This document shows, piece by piece, positions 16,907 to 25,600 of a stretch of 64,000 bases of DNA (the first letter of the stretch is position 1; each line of letters begins with the position of its first letter). The DNA comes from Desulfobulbus sp. GTDB lineage: Bacteria > Desulfobacterota > Desulfobulbia > Desulfobulbales > Desulfobulbaceae. The position numbers were made by a program, and so were the translations under genes. The notes below the pieces were generated by a model that searched no databases, was not told the origin of the DNA, and worked only from the letters and a program-made list of their open reading frames with translations. The stretch covers positions 248,001-312,000 of the forward strand of contig JAITGO010000017.1 of NCBI GenBank assembly GCA_031280615.1, given 5' to 3'.

Positions 16907-18418
16907 TCAATGCACGGCGCAGGCCAGGCAGGGATCGAAGGAATGAATCACCCGGAGCGATTCCAGCTGTTCTTCCGGGGAGGCAACGTGCAGGCCGATC
17001 AGGGCCGATTCCAGGGGCCCCGGCACCTCCTTGCCATCCCGTGGCGAGCAATTCCAGGTGGTGGGCACCACGCATTCGTATTTCTCGATCACCCCGTTGC
17101 GCAGCCGCAGGTAGTGGAGCAGGGCGCCGCGCGAGGCCTCGGTCAGGCCGAACCCTTCGCCGGTGGCCGGAATCTTGTGCGCGGCCATGGTCGGCTGGCC
17201 CGGTGTCAATTGTTCGCACGCCTCCAGCAGGTAATCGGCGATGAGCGTGGCGCTGATGCCCCGGCTGAGGTGGCGGCCCAGTACGGAGTTGAGTTGAAAG
17301 ATCGTGAGGTTGAGCTTCTTGAGATAGCCGTCGACCACTCCCCGGACCCGTTGGTCCTCGGGATGGTGATAGGAGACGATGAGCCGGGCCGCGGGGCCGA
17401 CTTCCGCCACCTGGCCCGCGTAGCGCGGGGCCTTGATCCAGGAATATCCCCGGGACGGGTCGGGAACCAGGGTGCCGGCCGCCAGTTTTTCCGGTCCGTG
17501 GGGGGCATAGCGTGAATGGGCGGTTTCTTCGGTGATCGCGTTGCAGTCGAAGGGTGCGGTCGCAGCCGTCTGGTTGGCGACGTATCCCGAGGAAAAAAGG
17601 CGCTTGCCGTCCTGGTCCGCTCCGAGGGGAAACAGGCCGGCCGACAGGAAGCCGCCCTTTGAGGCGCCAATGTTCCAGTAGGCCGGATACAGGGAGGCGA
17701 TGGCCATGATGTCGGGGAGATAGGTGTCGAGAATGAATGCCCGCACTTCCTCGATAAGGGCCTTGTAGGCGAGGATCAGGTCGATCCGGGCCTCCTGGGT
17801 GCACCCCCCTGGAAAAATCGAGGTGGCATGGGGAAACTTGCCGCCGAAAATGGCCGAGGCCTGGTTGCTTTTCCTCTGGATGTCCAAGGCGACGAGATAG
17901 TTCTTCAGCGCGCCGATATTGATGTCGGTGTTTTCGACATAGTCGCCGCTCAAGCGAGGCAGGAAGGGGGCGGCGGCATGGGCCTTGCCGTTGGCCAGCT
18001 TGGCCTTGACCCAATCCCGCAGGTGGATGAGGTCGCGGTCCTTGCCGGTGTATTTGAGGATGGCGGTGACATCGATGAAATCGATGGCGCTCAATTGGTA
18101 GAAATTGAGCAGGTAATCGTAGAGATGGTTGGCCCCCTGAATCAGATTTTGCAAAATCCTGCCGTTGGCCGGAGCGGTGATTCTGTAGGCCTCCTCCTGC
18201 GCGTAGGAGGAGGCCAGGCCGTGGGCATAGGGGCAGATGCCGCAGATCCTCTGGGTGATCTGTTGGGCATCCAGGGGGTGCCTCCCCTGCAGGATGCGTT
18301 CAAAGCCACGGAACATCTCGCCTTCGCATTTGGCGTCGACGATGACTTTGTTTTCAACGGTTGTCTTGACGTTCAGATGGCCTTCCAGCCGGGTGACCGG
18401 CCCAAGCTCAACTTTCAT
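16907..18418 (-). CDS. [NiFe] hydrogenase large subunit lacking the C-terminal maturation peptide
   Basis: The protein has 503 residues. The L1 nickel motif RICGICPYAH is at 57-66 (Cys59, Cys62). The L2 motif DPCLACAVH is at 495-503 (Cys497, Cys500). The protein stops exactly at the His where maturation endopeptidases cut, so no cleavable extension is encoded. This is known for regulatory and some other hydrogenases but is unusual for one whose small subunit has an export signal. The ligand is Cys, not selenocysteine. The start at 18418 was chosen for GGAGGAGGA just upstream and the conserved MKVELGPVTRLEGH. The small-subunit ATG is 12 bp after the stop codon. No accessory hyp or hyd genes lie in the window. 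Confidence 0.93.
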   Translation of the reverse strand: MKVELGPVTRLEGHLNVKTTVENKVIVDAKCEGEMFRGFERILQGRHPLDAQQITQRICGICPYAHGLASSYAQEEAYRITAPANGRILQNLIQGANHLYDYLLNFYQLSAIDFIDVTAILKYTGKDRDLIHLRDWVKAKLANGKAHAAAPFLPRLSGDYVENTDINIGALKNYLVALDIQRKSNQASAIFGGKFPHATSIFPGGCTQEARIDLILAYKALIEEVRAFILDTYLPDIMAIASLYPAYWNIGASKGGFLSAGLFPLGADQDGKRLFSSGYVANQTAATAPFDCNAITEETAHSRYAPHGPEKLAAGTLVPDPSRGYSWIKAPRYAGQVAEVGPAARLIVSYHHPEDQRVRGVVDGYLKKLNLTIFQLNSVLGRHLSRGISATLIADYLLEACEQLTPGQPTMAAHKIPATGEGFGLTEASRGALLHYLRLRNGVIEKYECVVPTTWNCSPRDGKEVPGPLESALIGLHVASPEEQLESLRVIHSFDPCLACAVH

Positions 18419-18461
18419 TCCTCCTCCGAAGCAGTGATGGATTCGTGGGCGGGACGGCAAC

Positions 18462-18479
18462 CATCCGTAATATCGGATG
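18462..18479. repeat. Palindrome in the hydrogenase leader
   Basis: CATCCG-TAATAT-CGGATG is a perfect 6+6 inverted repeat. It lies between the proposed promoter and the large-subunit ribosome site. It could be an operator or an mRNA hairpin. Confidence 0.4.
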
Positions 18480-18516
18480 CTTCTCCACGGTCGCTGTCAG
18501 TAATTTTAGATATGGT

Positions 18517-18546
18517 ATGATATATAAAAGGAAAAGATAATGTCAA
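18517..18546 (-). promoter_or_regulatory. Sigma-70-type promoter for the hydrogenase-chemoreceptor operon
   Basis: On the minus strand a perfect TTGACA (18546-18541) is followed after 18 bases by TATCAT (18522-18517). Alternative -10 phasing (TATATC) gives a 16-base spacer. The start of the large subunit is about 100 bases downstream. Confidence 0.5.
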
Positions 18547-18600
18547 GGCATCGAGCGGAGAGCAGGAGAGACCACGCTTAGGGGGCTCTAAGTTGACAAG

Positions 18601-18635
18601 GATCACCTGCTTGCTTAGGGTTAAAGCAGGTGATC
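18601..18635. repeat. Perfect 12-bp inverted repeat upstream of the Cys-rich small gene
   Basis: GATCACCTGCTT, 11-base spacer, AAGCAGGTGATC. No T-run follows on either strand, so it is not a simple terminator. A TTGACA (18593-18598) directly precedes it, which suggests an operator overlapping a promoter or a stable 5' hairpin. Confidence 0.5.
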
Positions 18636-18727
18636 TGGCGGTGATGTCAGGGAACTTGCTGTACTTGCGAGCCATCGGCAGCCGATGGCGACAAACTGGA
18701 ACGAAGAGCACACAATGGAGGCTCGTT

Positions 18728-18946
18728 ATGAAATACACCTGCATGAACTGTGGTTCGACCGCGGATCAGGCCCATACCCTTTGCAACCCGTCCACCGACG
18801 AGTTGACCTCGACCTTTTGCGCCACGTCCACCGGCGAGATCTGCGAGGAGAAAGTGGGAGGCATGGAATACACCTGCGGCAGTTGCGGCGGCCTGTCCCC
18901 GGATGCCGAACATCTCTGCAGCCCGAAAAAAATCATCAAATTCTAG
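18728..18946 (+). CDS. Small cysteine-rich double zinc-ribbon-like protein
   Basis: The protein has 72 residues and ten cysteines. Two repeats are visible: MKYTCMNCGSTADQAHTLCNP and MEYTCGSCGGLSPDAEHLCSP. Each has CxxCG, about ten residues, then HxxC, which looks like a metal-binding knuckle, with two further cysteines between. GGAGG lies 7 bases before the ATG. It is monocistronic, with a strong terminator about 145 bp after the stop. I do not recognise a named family. A zinc- or iron-binding regulatory or redox role is possible. Confidence 0.7.
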   Translation: MKYTCMNCGSTADQAHTLCNPSTDELTSTFCATSTGEICEEKVGGMEYTCGSCGGLSPDAEHLCSPKKIIKF

Positions 18947-19087
18947 CCCGGCGGAAATACCTGCGGTCCAGGCTGCTCATCTGTTTTGTTCAGGGGAATT
19001 TCCCGAAGACAACCAAGGTGCTGAGGCCAGCCCCTGGCGATGAGCGGCTCTGGCCTCCATTCGGTCCGGCCGGCCGAATCGTCAACG

Positions 19088-19129
19088 AAAAACGGCGCCC
19101 GACCCAGTGGGTCAGGCGCCGTTTTTTTA
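19088..19129. terminator. Bidirectional terminator between two small convergent genes
   Basis: A 14-bp stem with one mismatch (ACGGCGCCCGACCC with GGGTCAGGCGCCGT) and a 3-base loop. It is flanked by GAAAA on the left and GTTTTTTTAT on the right. Confidence 0.85.
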
Positions 19130-19195
19130 TGCAAAAAGCCATGGATATGGGGAGGGCGGACTGGCTGACGGATCCGCTTTTTCCCCAAGGCGTCT

Positions 19196-19408
19196 TCAGT
19201 TTGACTCCGACGCATCCATGGCCCGTTCCATATCGATCATCTCCCTGGCCCGCTCCATCGCCCGCCGTTCATTGTCGCCACCCATGGCGACATGCTGGCT
19301 GTGGCCGCAAGGCGAAGTGATGTCGAAGCTGAAATTCGAGCACATATTTTTTCCCGGTGTCACGGTGATGGTCCAATCCCGGTACGTCTCATTCGTTGGG
19401 GTGTTCAT
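19196..19408 (-). CDS. Small hypothetical protein, 70 residues
   Basis: The sequence begins MNTPTNETYRDWTITVTPGK and includes NMCSNFSFDITSPCGHSQHV, then a charged helix rich in Arg, Glu and Met. It shows an amphipathic beta segment followed by a helix and no signal peptide. GAGGAGG lies 8 bases upstream of the ATG at 19408, which supports this start over a longer in-frame extension to 19594. I do not recognise the family. The ITxxPG and CGH features could suggest a ligand-binding domain, but nothing firm can be said. Confidence 0.6.
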   Translation of the reverse strand: MNTPTNETYRDWTITVTPGKNMCSNFSFDITSPCGHSQHVAMGGDNERRAMERAREMIDMERAMDASESN

Positions 19409-19524
19409 GGCGAATGCCTCCTCGGCATGGCGTAGATTCGCTTGTCCGTGTCGATACGATAAGTCTTCCGTAGGAAAATGGGCGGGAAAATTGTAACAAA
19501 CCGCGTGGCCGGGGCTGTGGCCGG

Positions 19525-19561
19525 GACAAAAAAAGCACCGATCGTTGCCGATCAAGTGCTT
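19525..19561 (-). terminator. Terminator of the secreted-repeat protein gene
   Basis: On the minus strand AAGCACTTGATCGGCAACGATCGGTGCTT forms an interrupted stem (AAGCAC/GTGCTT plus GATCG/CGATC) followed by a run of seven T. Confidence 0.65.
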
Positions 19562-19694
19562 GTCGATCAAGCGATAAGGAGTCTCCGCGGCCAAGGACCT
19601 TGACGCATCCAGGCCCTTGGCCGCAATGAGGACCGCCTCCCGCCCTGTGGTCAGGGCGGGGCGGGCTCAGTTGCTCCAGACGGTCATTGGGCGA

Positions 19695-20114
19695 TCATTT
19701 GGGCGGGAAATGATCGGGATCGACCACATACCAGACATCGTTCACTCCCTGGCCGGAAGTCTCGCCCGGCATGGTATCTTTGACCCAATAGTACAGGGGA
19801 TAGCCGCGGAAGGTGGTCTGCTTCTTGCCGTCGTCCCGGGTGATGGTCCCGAAATCCTCAGCCTTGACACCCTTGGGCGCCTTGATGGCGTCGCCGTAAT
19901 AAATCGGCCACTTATCGACGCAAGGCCCCGAGCAGGCGCTCATGCCGGCGGTGTCCTTCTTGAACCAATACAGCGTCTTGCCGTTGGCATCGGTGAGATA
20001 TTTGCCAACGCCTTCTTTCTCGTGAATTTTAACATCGTGATCCATGGCCATGGCCATGGTGGTCCCGAACAGCAGAAAAAAGCCAGCCATGATGGCACTC
20101 ATTATTTTGTTCAT
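19695..20114 (-). CDS. Secreted repeat protein (COG4315-type, conserved Yx(FWY)xxD motif)
   Basis: The protein has 139 residues with a signal peptide (MNKIMSAIMAGFFLLFGTTMAMA). The mature part holds two copies of the family motif: GKTLYWFKKDTAGMSACSGPCVDKW and YPLYYWVKDTMPGETSGQGVNDVWYVV, here given as overlapping pieces of the PF03640 repeat. The CSGPC cysteine pair is typical. These exported proteins of unknown function often sit with copper or electron-transfer genes. GGAGG lies 6 bases before the ATG at 20114. It appears monocistronic, with its own terminator at 19525-19561. Confidence 0.85.
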   Translation of the reverse strand: MNKIMSAIMAGFFLLFGTTMAMAMDHDVKIHEKEGVGKYLTDANGKTLYWFKKDTAGMSACSGPCVDKWPIYYGDAIKAPKGVKAEDFGTITRDDGKKQTTFRGYPLYYWVKDTMPGETSGQGVNDVWYVVDPDHFPPK

Positions 20115-20297
20115 ATCAACCTCCAGTGGGAAGAGTTCTTGTTCGTGACGGGATGAAAGTATGGTTTGCATTCCATGGCAAAATGCAAGTGGCGAATTTT
20201 CCGGCCGCTATCTTTTCGATGGGTTGTCGATGGGTTGCGGTGGGAGAGACGGGCCCGGGCGTATGGCCCCGGAGCGACCGGCCGGCGCAAGCGTTGT

Positions 20298-22628
20298 TCA
20301 GGGCAGGAATTCGACTTCCAGGATGCGGCCGGCGGTGCGGCCCTGGCTGTCGACCGCGGTCAGTTCGTACCGGCCGGAGGCGCCGGGGCGCCAGGGCAGG
20401 ACCGCGTCGCCCGAGCTGTTGCCCAGGTAACGGTTATCGGCAAACCAGTACACCCGCTCGCTGTCGCTTTCGATGGCCGCCGCCAGGGCGATGGTTTCCT
20501 CGGGTCGCGACAAACGCAAGGTATAGACGGTATTGGCCAACGGCGACAACAGGCGGGGCGGCTCACCCACCACCGCACCCTCCGCCGCGGCCGAGCAGTC
20601 GCGGCCGGCGGAATCGGGCGGCAGTCGGCGCGGCAGTCCGGCCTCGCGAAAGAGCCGCTGGGTATCCGAAGGCCAGAACTCGAACACTTCCGTCCGGGTC
20701 CGGGCCGGATCGTAGGGCGGGCAGGCGGCCAAGCCGGAATCGTTCATTACCACCACCGGCCGGTGCAGCGTGGAGACGCGGATGGGCGATTTGCCGGGGA
20801 TGAACCAGGTCGGCACCGTGTGCGGGCACCAACGGTTGGGCAGATCGCCGGAAGCGGCGCACACTTCGACCTGGATGAGGCCGGGCGGCGGCTGGATCGG
20901 TGCGGGCGCCCCGTCCGCAGCGATCAGCTCCAAGGCATCGGCGATACGAAAAAAGAGGGGGGTCGCGGCCTTGACTCCCACCAGGGCCGGATTGCCGTGG
21001 CCGTCGAAGTTGCCCAGCCAGACCGCAAGCACGTAGTCGCCGACCAGGCCGACGGACCAGGCATCGCGAAATCCCCAGGAGGTCCCGGTTTTCCAGGCGA
21101 TTTCCCATTGGTGGCGGTTGCCGCGTGGGGCGGCCGGACGCGCGTTGGTGTTGAGCATGTCGCGCACCATGAATGCCGCTTGCGGCGAAAGCAGGGGCGT
21201 GCCGTTCACTATCGGATCGGACTGGCGGTAGCGGAGCGGCCGGTGCAGGCCGTTGTTGGCCAGCATGGCGTACAGCCCGGCCAGCTCTTCCATGGTCAGC
21301 TCGCCGCCCCCGAGCACCAGGGCCAAGCCATAGTGCGATTCCGGCCGCAGCCGAGCGATGCCGGCGCTGCGGAGAAAATCGTATAGGTTCGGGTTCCGCA
21401 GCCGGTTGGCCAGCCAAACCGCCGGAATGTTGCGGCTGCGGGTCAAGGCGTCGCGGGCCGGGATCGGGCCGGCAAAGCGGCCATCGAAATTTTCCGGCTG
21501 AAACGGCCCAAAGGCGGTGGGGGCGTCGTTGAGTACGGTCAGGGGATGAATCAGGCCCTGGTCGATCGCCAGGCCGTAGATAAACGGTTTCAAGGTGGAG
21601 CCGGGCGAACGCTTGGCAAGGGTGCCGTTGACCTGGCCGTCGATGGCGCGGTTGAAATATCCGGCCGATCCCACCAGCGCCTTGACGGCCATGTCGCGCC
21701 GGTCCACCAAGAGCACTGCGCCGTTGGCCAGGCCCCGGTCCCGCCGCTCGGTGACGTATTGCCGCAGGATGCGCTCAATGGCGTTTTGCAGGCGGGGATC
21801 CACCGTGGCCTGGATCACCGGCGCGTCACCGCCCAGGCGTAGCAGGTGGTCGGTCAGGTGCGGCGCCAGAAACGGCAGGGAAGGCTGGCTCGCAAAATTC
21901 TGATCCGCAAGGGTGGTGGCCGGGGTGTCCTCGGGGTGCTCTGCCAGCCAGTCAGCGGCCAGTCGTTGCCGGGCCCGTTGCTGTTCCGCGTCGAAATCGA
22001 ACCGCCTGGCCGGATTCTGCGGCATCACGGCCAGGGCCAGGCTTTCGGCCAGGGTCAGCTGCCTGGCCTCCTTGCTGAAATAGATCCGCGCCGCCGCCGC
22101 CAGGCCCTCGATATTGCCGCCCATGGGCGCCAGGTTGCAGTAGGCCCCGAGCAGTTCGTTTTTGGAGTAATGGACTTCCAGCTGCAGGGCAAGGACGATT
22201 TGCACCAGCTTGCCCGTGAGGGTGCGGGTATTGAGCCCATGCAGCCTCCGGGCCAACTGCATGGTCAGGGTGGAGCCGCCTTGACGCGCGCCCGAGACAT
22301 AGGTGGCCCAGGCGGCCCGAGCCAGGGCCAGCGGATTGACGCCCGGATGCCAGAAAAACGACCGGTCCTCCTTGAGCAGGATGGCGGCAACGGCTGTCGG
22401 CGCCATCTGCTCGAGCGGAACCGGAATCCGGTACTGCCCGTCCCCGGCCAGGGTCAGGCGCAGGACCGTGCCGTCGGCGGCCCGAATCAGCCGCGAGGAG
22501 GGGAAGGAGGCCTCAAGCGGCGGAGCGGGCAGCAGGCGCAGGACTGCCAGCCCCAGCAGTGCCGCCAGCAGCGTCAGTGCCGCCGCCCGCGACAGCCACC
22601 CGCACCACCCGCCCAGTGCGGTTTTCAC
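20298..22628 (-). CDS. pbpC: Penicillin-binding protein 1C
   Basis: The protein has 776 residues with one N-terminal membrane helix (about 13-30). The glycosyltransferase family 51 domain has EDRSFFWHPGVNPLALARA and GGSTLTMQLARRLHG. The transpeptidase domain has the active-site SxxK in SPGSTLKPFIYGLA, the SRN motif in TRSRNIPAV, and KTGTSWGFRDAW. The C terminus is the beta-rich domain typical of PBP1C. It polymerises and may crosslink peptidoglycan. The start codon overlaps the stop of the alpha-2-macroglobulin gene by 4 bp (ATGA, 22625-22628). This is the same pairing as E. coli yfhM-pbpC, where the two proteins are thought to act together in envelope defence and repair. Confidence 0.95.
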   Translation of the reverse strand: MKTALGGWCGWLSRAAALTLLAALLGLAVLRLLPAPPLEASFPSSRLIRAADGTVLRLTLAGDGQYRIPVPLEQMAPTAVAAILLKEDRSFFWHPGVNPLALARAAWATYVSGARQGGSTLTMQLARRLHGLNTRTLTGKLVQIVLALQLEVHYSKNELLGAYCNLAPMGGNIEGLAAAARIYFSKEARQLTLAESLALAVMPQNPARRFDFDAEQQRARQRLAADWLAEHPEDTPATTLADQNFASQPSLPFLAPHLTDHLLRLGGDAPVIQATVDPRLQNAIERILRQYVTERRDRGLANGAVLLVDRRDMAVKALVGSAGYFNRAIDGQVNGTLAKRSPGSTLKPFIYGLAIDQGLIHPLTVLNDAPTAFGPFQPENFDGRFAGPIPARDALTRSRNIPAVWLANRLRNPNLYDFLRSAGIARLRPESHYGLALVLGGGELTMEELAGLYAMLANNGLHRPLRYRQSDPIVNGTPLLSPQAAFMVRDMLNTNARPAAPRGNRHQWEIAWKTGTSWGFRDAWSVGLVGDYVLAVWLGNFDGHGNPALVGVKAATPLFFRIADALELIAADGAPAPIQPPPGLIQVEVCAASGDLPNRWCPHTVPTWFIPGKSPIRVSTLHRPVVVMNDSGLAACPPYDPARTRTEVFEFWPSDTQRLFREAGLPRRLPPDSAGRDCSAAAEGAVVGEPPRLLSPLANTVYTLRLSRPEETIALAAAIESDSERVYWFADNRYLGNSSGDAVLPWRPGASGRYELTAVDSQGRTAGRILEVEFLP

Positions 22629-25600
22629 GGTGCGACAATGGTCAGCTTGCCACCCAGGCCGCGTCCTTGCAGTTTCCGTTCGTACATACCTTCGGCATAC
22701 GGCGGCGGCACCAGAAAGACCCCTTCGTTGGTGGCCCGGACCCGGTAGGTGTAAGTGGCGACATCGTCGGTCAGGAGGGCATAGAGCACCACCCGGTCAT
22801 CGCGGGTATCCACGAACGAGGGCTGCCCGTGCTCCTGATCCGCCGAGTCGGACTCAGGAGGATCGGCATCGGCTTGCTCCTCCTCGTCCGCGTTTTTGGG
22901 CCGCACGGTCACCGGTTCGACCCCGCCCGGCAGTAGATCGACAATTGCGATCTCGCTGGCGTTCGCGGCGCCGGCAGTGGCACGCAATTGGAGTCGCACC
23001 GTGAACTCCTCGCCCACCTCGACCTGCGTCAGGGGCTTTCCGTCCGCGCCAATATATTCGCGCAGAATCTCCAGCCCTTGGCGGAGCTCACCGCCGGGTG
23101 GCTGCCGATCGAACCCGGCCTCGGTCAGCTGGTAGAAGGCCGGCGTCCCGGCTTGTTCCTTGCGCAGGATCACCTTGTCCCAGCCCGGGACGAGATCGGC
23201 CTTTGGCGGCTGACCGTGCAGGCTCAGCGGCCCGAGCGCCTGCTCCATTCCCGCCTCGACGGTCATTTGCCCGCTTTGCGGTGCGATGGAACGGCCATAG
23301 AGATCGAAGGCCCGGATCAACAGGGCGGCGGAGAGCGAATGGTACTGCTCCCTGGACACCCAATCGCCCAAGGCCGGCAGCAGCGTGTCGGGAATGCCCG
23401 CCAACAATTGGGGGAAATGCCGGGCCATCAGGGTCAGGAGCTCGGCGTCGTGGCACAAGGCATCGCCATACAAGCCGCCCTGGACGGCTGCTGCCGCTGC
23501 CGTTTGAGGCGCGGTGACGCTCCAGGGCACGCCGGCCATCAGCTTCTCCGCTTCCCGCTGCTGCTTCAACAGGACCTGGCTGGCCGCCAGGTAGGCTGCG
23601 GCCAGATCGGTGCGCCACGTTTGGCGATGGTAGCGCTCCAACTGCTCCATCGTTGCCGCCAGAGGGCCGCTGGTGACCTTGCCCTGGCGGGTGAGCAGAT
23701 AGATGGCGCGAGCCTTGGTCCGCAGTTCCTCCATGCCCTCTGCCGGTCCGTTGGCGATCTTCTCCAGGTAGACGCGTCTCAGGCGTTCGAGATCGGCGGG
23801 GACGTGGACGCCGCGTTCGCGGGCTTCGATCAGGAAATCGATGGCATAGATCGATGTTTCCGGCTGGACCGCAAGATTGCCTGCCCATTGCCCGAAGCCG
23901 CCCGATTCGCTTTGCCGTTGCCGGAGTATGGCAAAGGCGGCCTGTAACGGCTTGAAATCCGGACGGACCACTTCTTCCGGCCGTGCCAGGATCAAGGCCG
24001 GCATGGCCTTGGAGATCAGCTGTTCGGTGCAGCTGTACGGGTAGTGCTCCAGGTAGGTGGTCAGGCCCTGGATCCAAACCAGGGGCGAGCGGTCGTACCC
24101 GATCTCGACCGTGCGGTATTCGTTATGCAGATCGCGCTGCCGGGCAAGGCTCAGGGCCTGTTCGGTGAACAGCCCGGCGCGCAGCGCGACCCGGTAGGGC
24201 GTGGCCGGCCGGACCGAGGTGCTCTCGTGGATTTTTGCCGTACCTTCCCCGCTTTCGGCGGTGAACGCCAGTTCGGCGGAGCCGAGCCGGTCGGTGGCGC
24301 GCAGCTGGAAGCGGGCCACGCCTTCGCGGCCGGGCGCCACCTCCAATTGCTGCACAGCGGGTTCGGCCACCGTGAGGCCGGGGCCGGTTTCCAGGCGGAC
24401 CCGCACCTGGCTTTGCCGGGGCAGGTTGCTGAAGGCCCCGACCGAGATCGAGAACTCGTCGCCAGGGGCGACGAACGCCGGCACGTTGGGGGTCAGCACC
24501 CAGGGGCCGCGCACCTCGGTCGCGCCTTCGAACACTCCGATCCGGGACGGAGTCACCGCCACGGCGACGATCCGCAGCCGCCCGTTGAATCCTTCGGGCA
24601 CCGTATACTCGAAATCGCGGCCGCCGGCCGGCACCTGCACGATCCCGGACCAATAGGCCACCGGCGGCTGGCGCTTGCGCTTGAACGGGTTGAGATGCGC
24701 GCCGATCTCGTCTTCCCCGCCGCCGCCGGGGGCGGCCGCCGCCAACAGCCGGCTGTATTCGGGCAGGATGAGGCTGAGGATTTGGGATGTTTGCACATCG
24801 AGCACCCGCTTGGCGAAAAACTGGCCGAGCGGGTTCGGCGTCTTGTAGCGCGCCACTTGGAGGATGCCCTCGTCGACCGCGAATACCACCGCCCTGGCCG
24901 CCTCCTTCGAGGTCAGATGCAGTCGCAGAGTGTTGCCCGGCTCGATATGTTCCGGCGGCGTCATGGTCAGCGGCAGGGTCCGCGCATCCAGCGACACGGC
25001 AAACGGCGCGACCCCGGAAGAAAGGGGGCTCATGAAGACTTCCGGCGAATTGGGATCGCGCACGAACTGCACGTTGACATAGCCGTTGCCTTCCAATTCC
25101 TTGGGGACGACGATAGTCTGCACGCTGGAAGTGGTCGTGGTCTTGAACCAGGCATGGGCATACACCCGGTCGCGCTCGATGGTGATCAGACCGGCGCCGG
25201 TATAGGGCGCGCGCAGGTTGATGTGGATCTTCTCGCCCGGCGCGTAACTGGCCTTGTCGAGCTTGATCTGCAACTCCGCGTTGCGCTCCAGCGAGCGGCT
25301 GAGATTGGCGGCGCCGGCCACGGTCCATTTGATCCGATTGAGCACCGTGCCTTTGGCATCGCGGATCTCATAGGCGAAATCGCCGGGTTCGGTGGTGGGC
25401 AAGGGGCTGTCCTTGGCCGTCGTGTCGAGCGAAAACGGCTGGATATCCCGTTCGATCTCCTTGCGCCGCGACTCGTATTTATAGGTGCCGTCCGATTGCT
25501 TGACCAGCACGGAAAGATAGCGGTATTCGACCAGGGCGAGCTGCAGCTTGTCAACCGCAACCGGCTGCAGGTCGGGTCCCACCGCCAGCCATCGGCACGA

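Noticed and set aside
16895..16909. TGA between hydrogenase large and small subunits lies in one continuous frame, so selenocysteine readthrough could fuse them
   Set aside because: The large subunit ends at the canonical AVH, a ribosome site (CAGGAG) overlaps the gap, and the small subunit begins with its own export signal. A one-in-three frame match is expected by chance.
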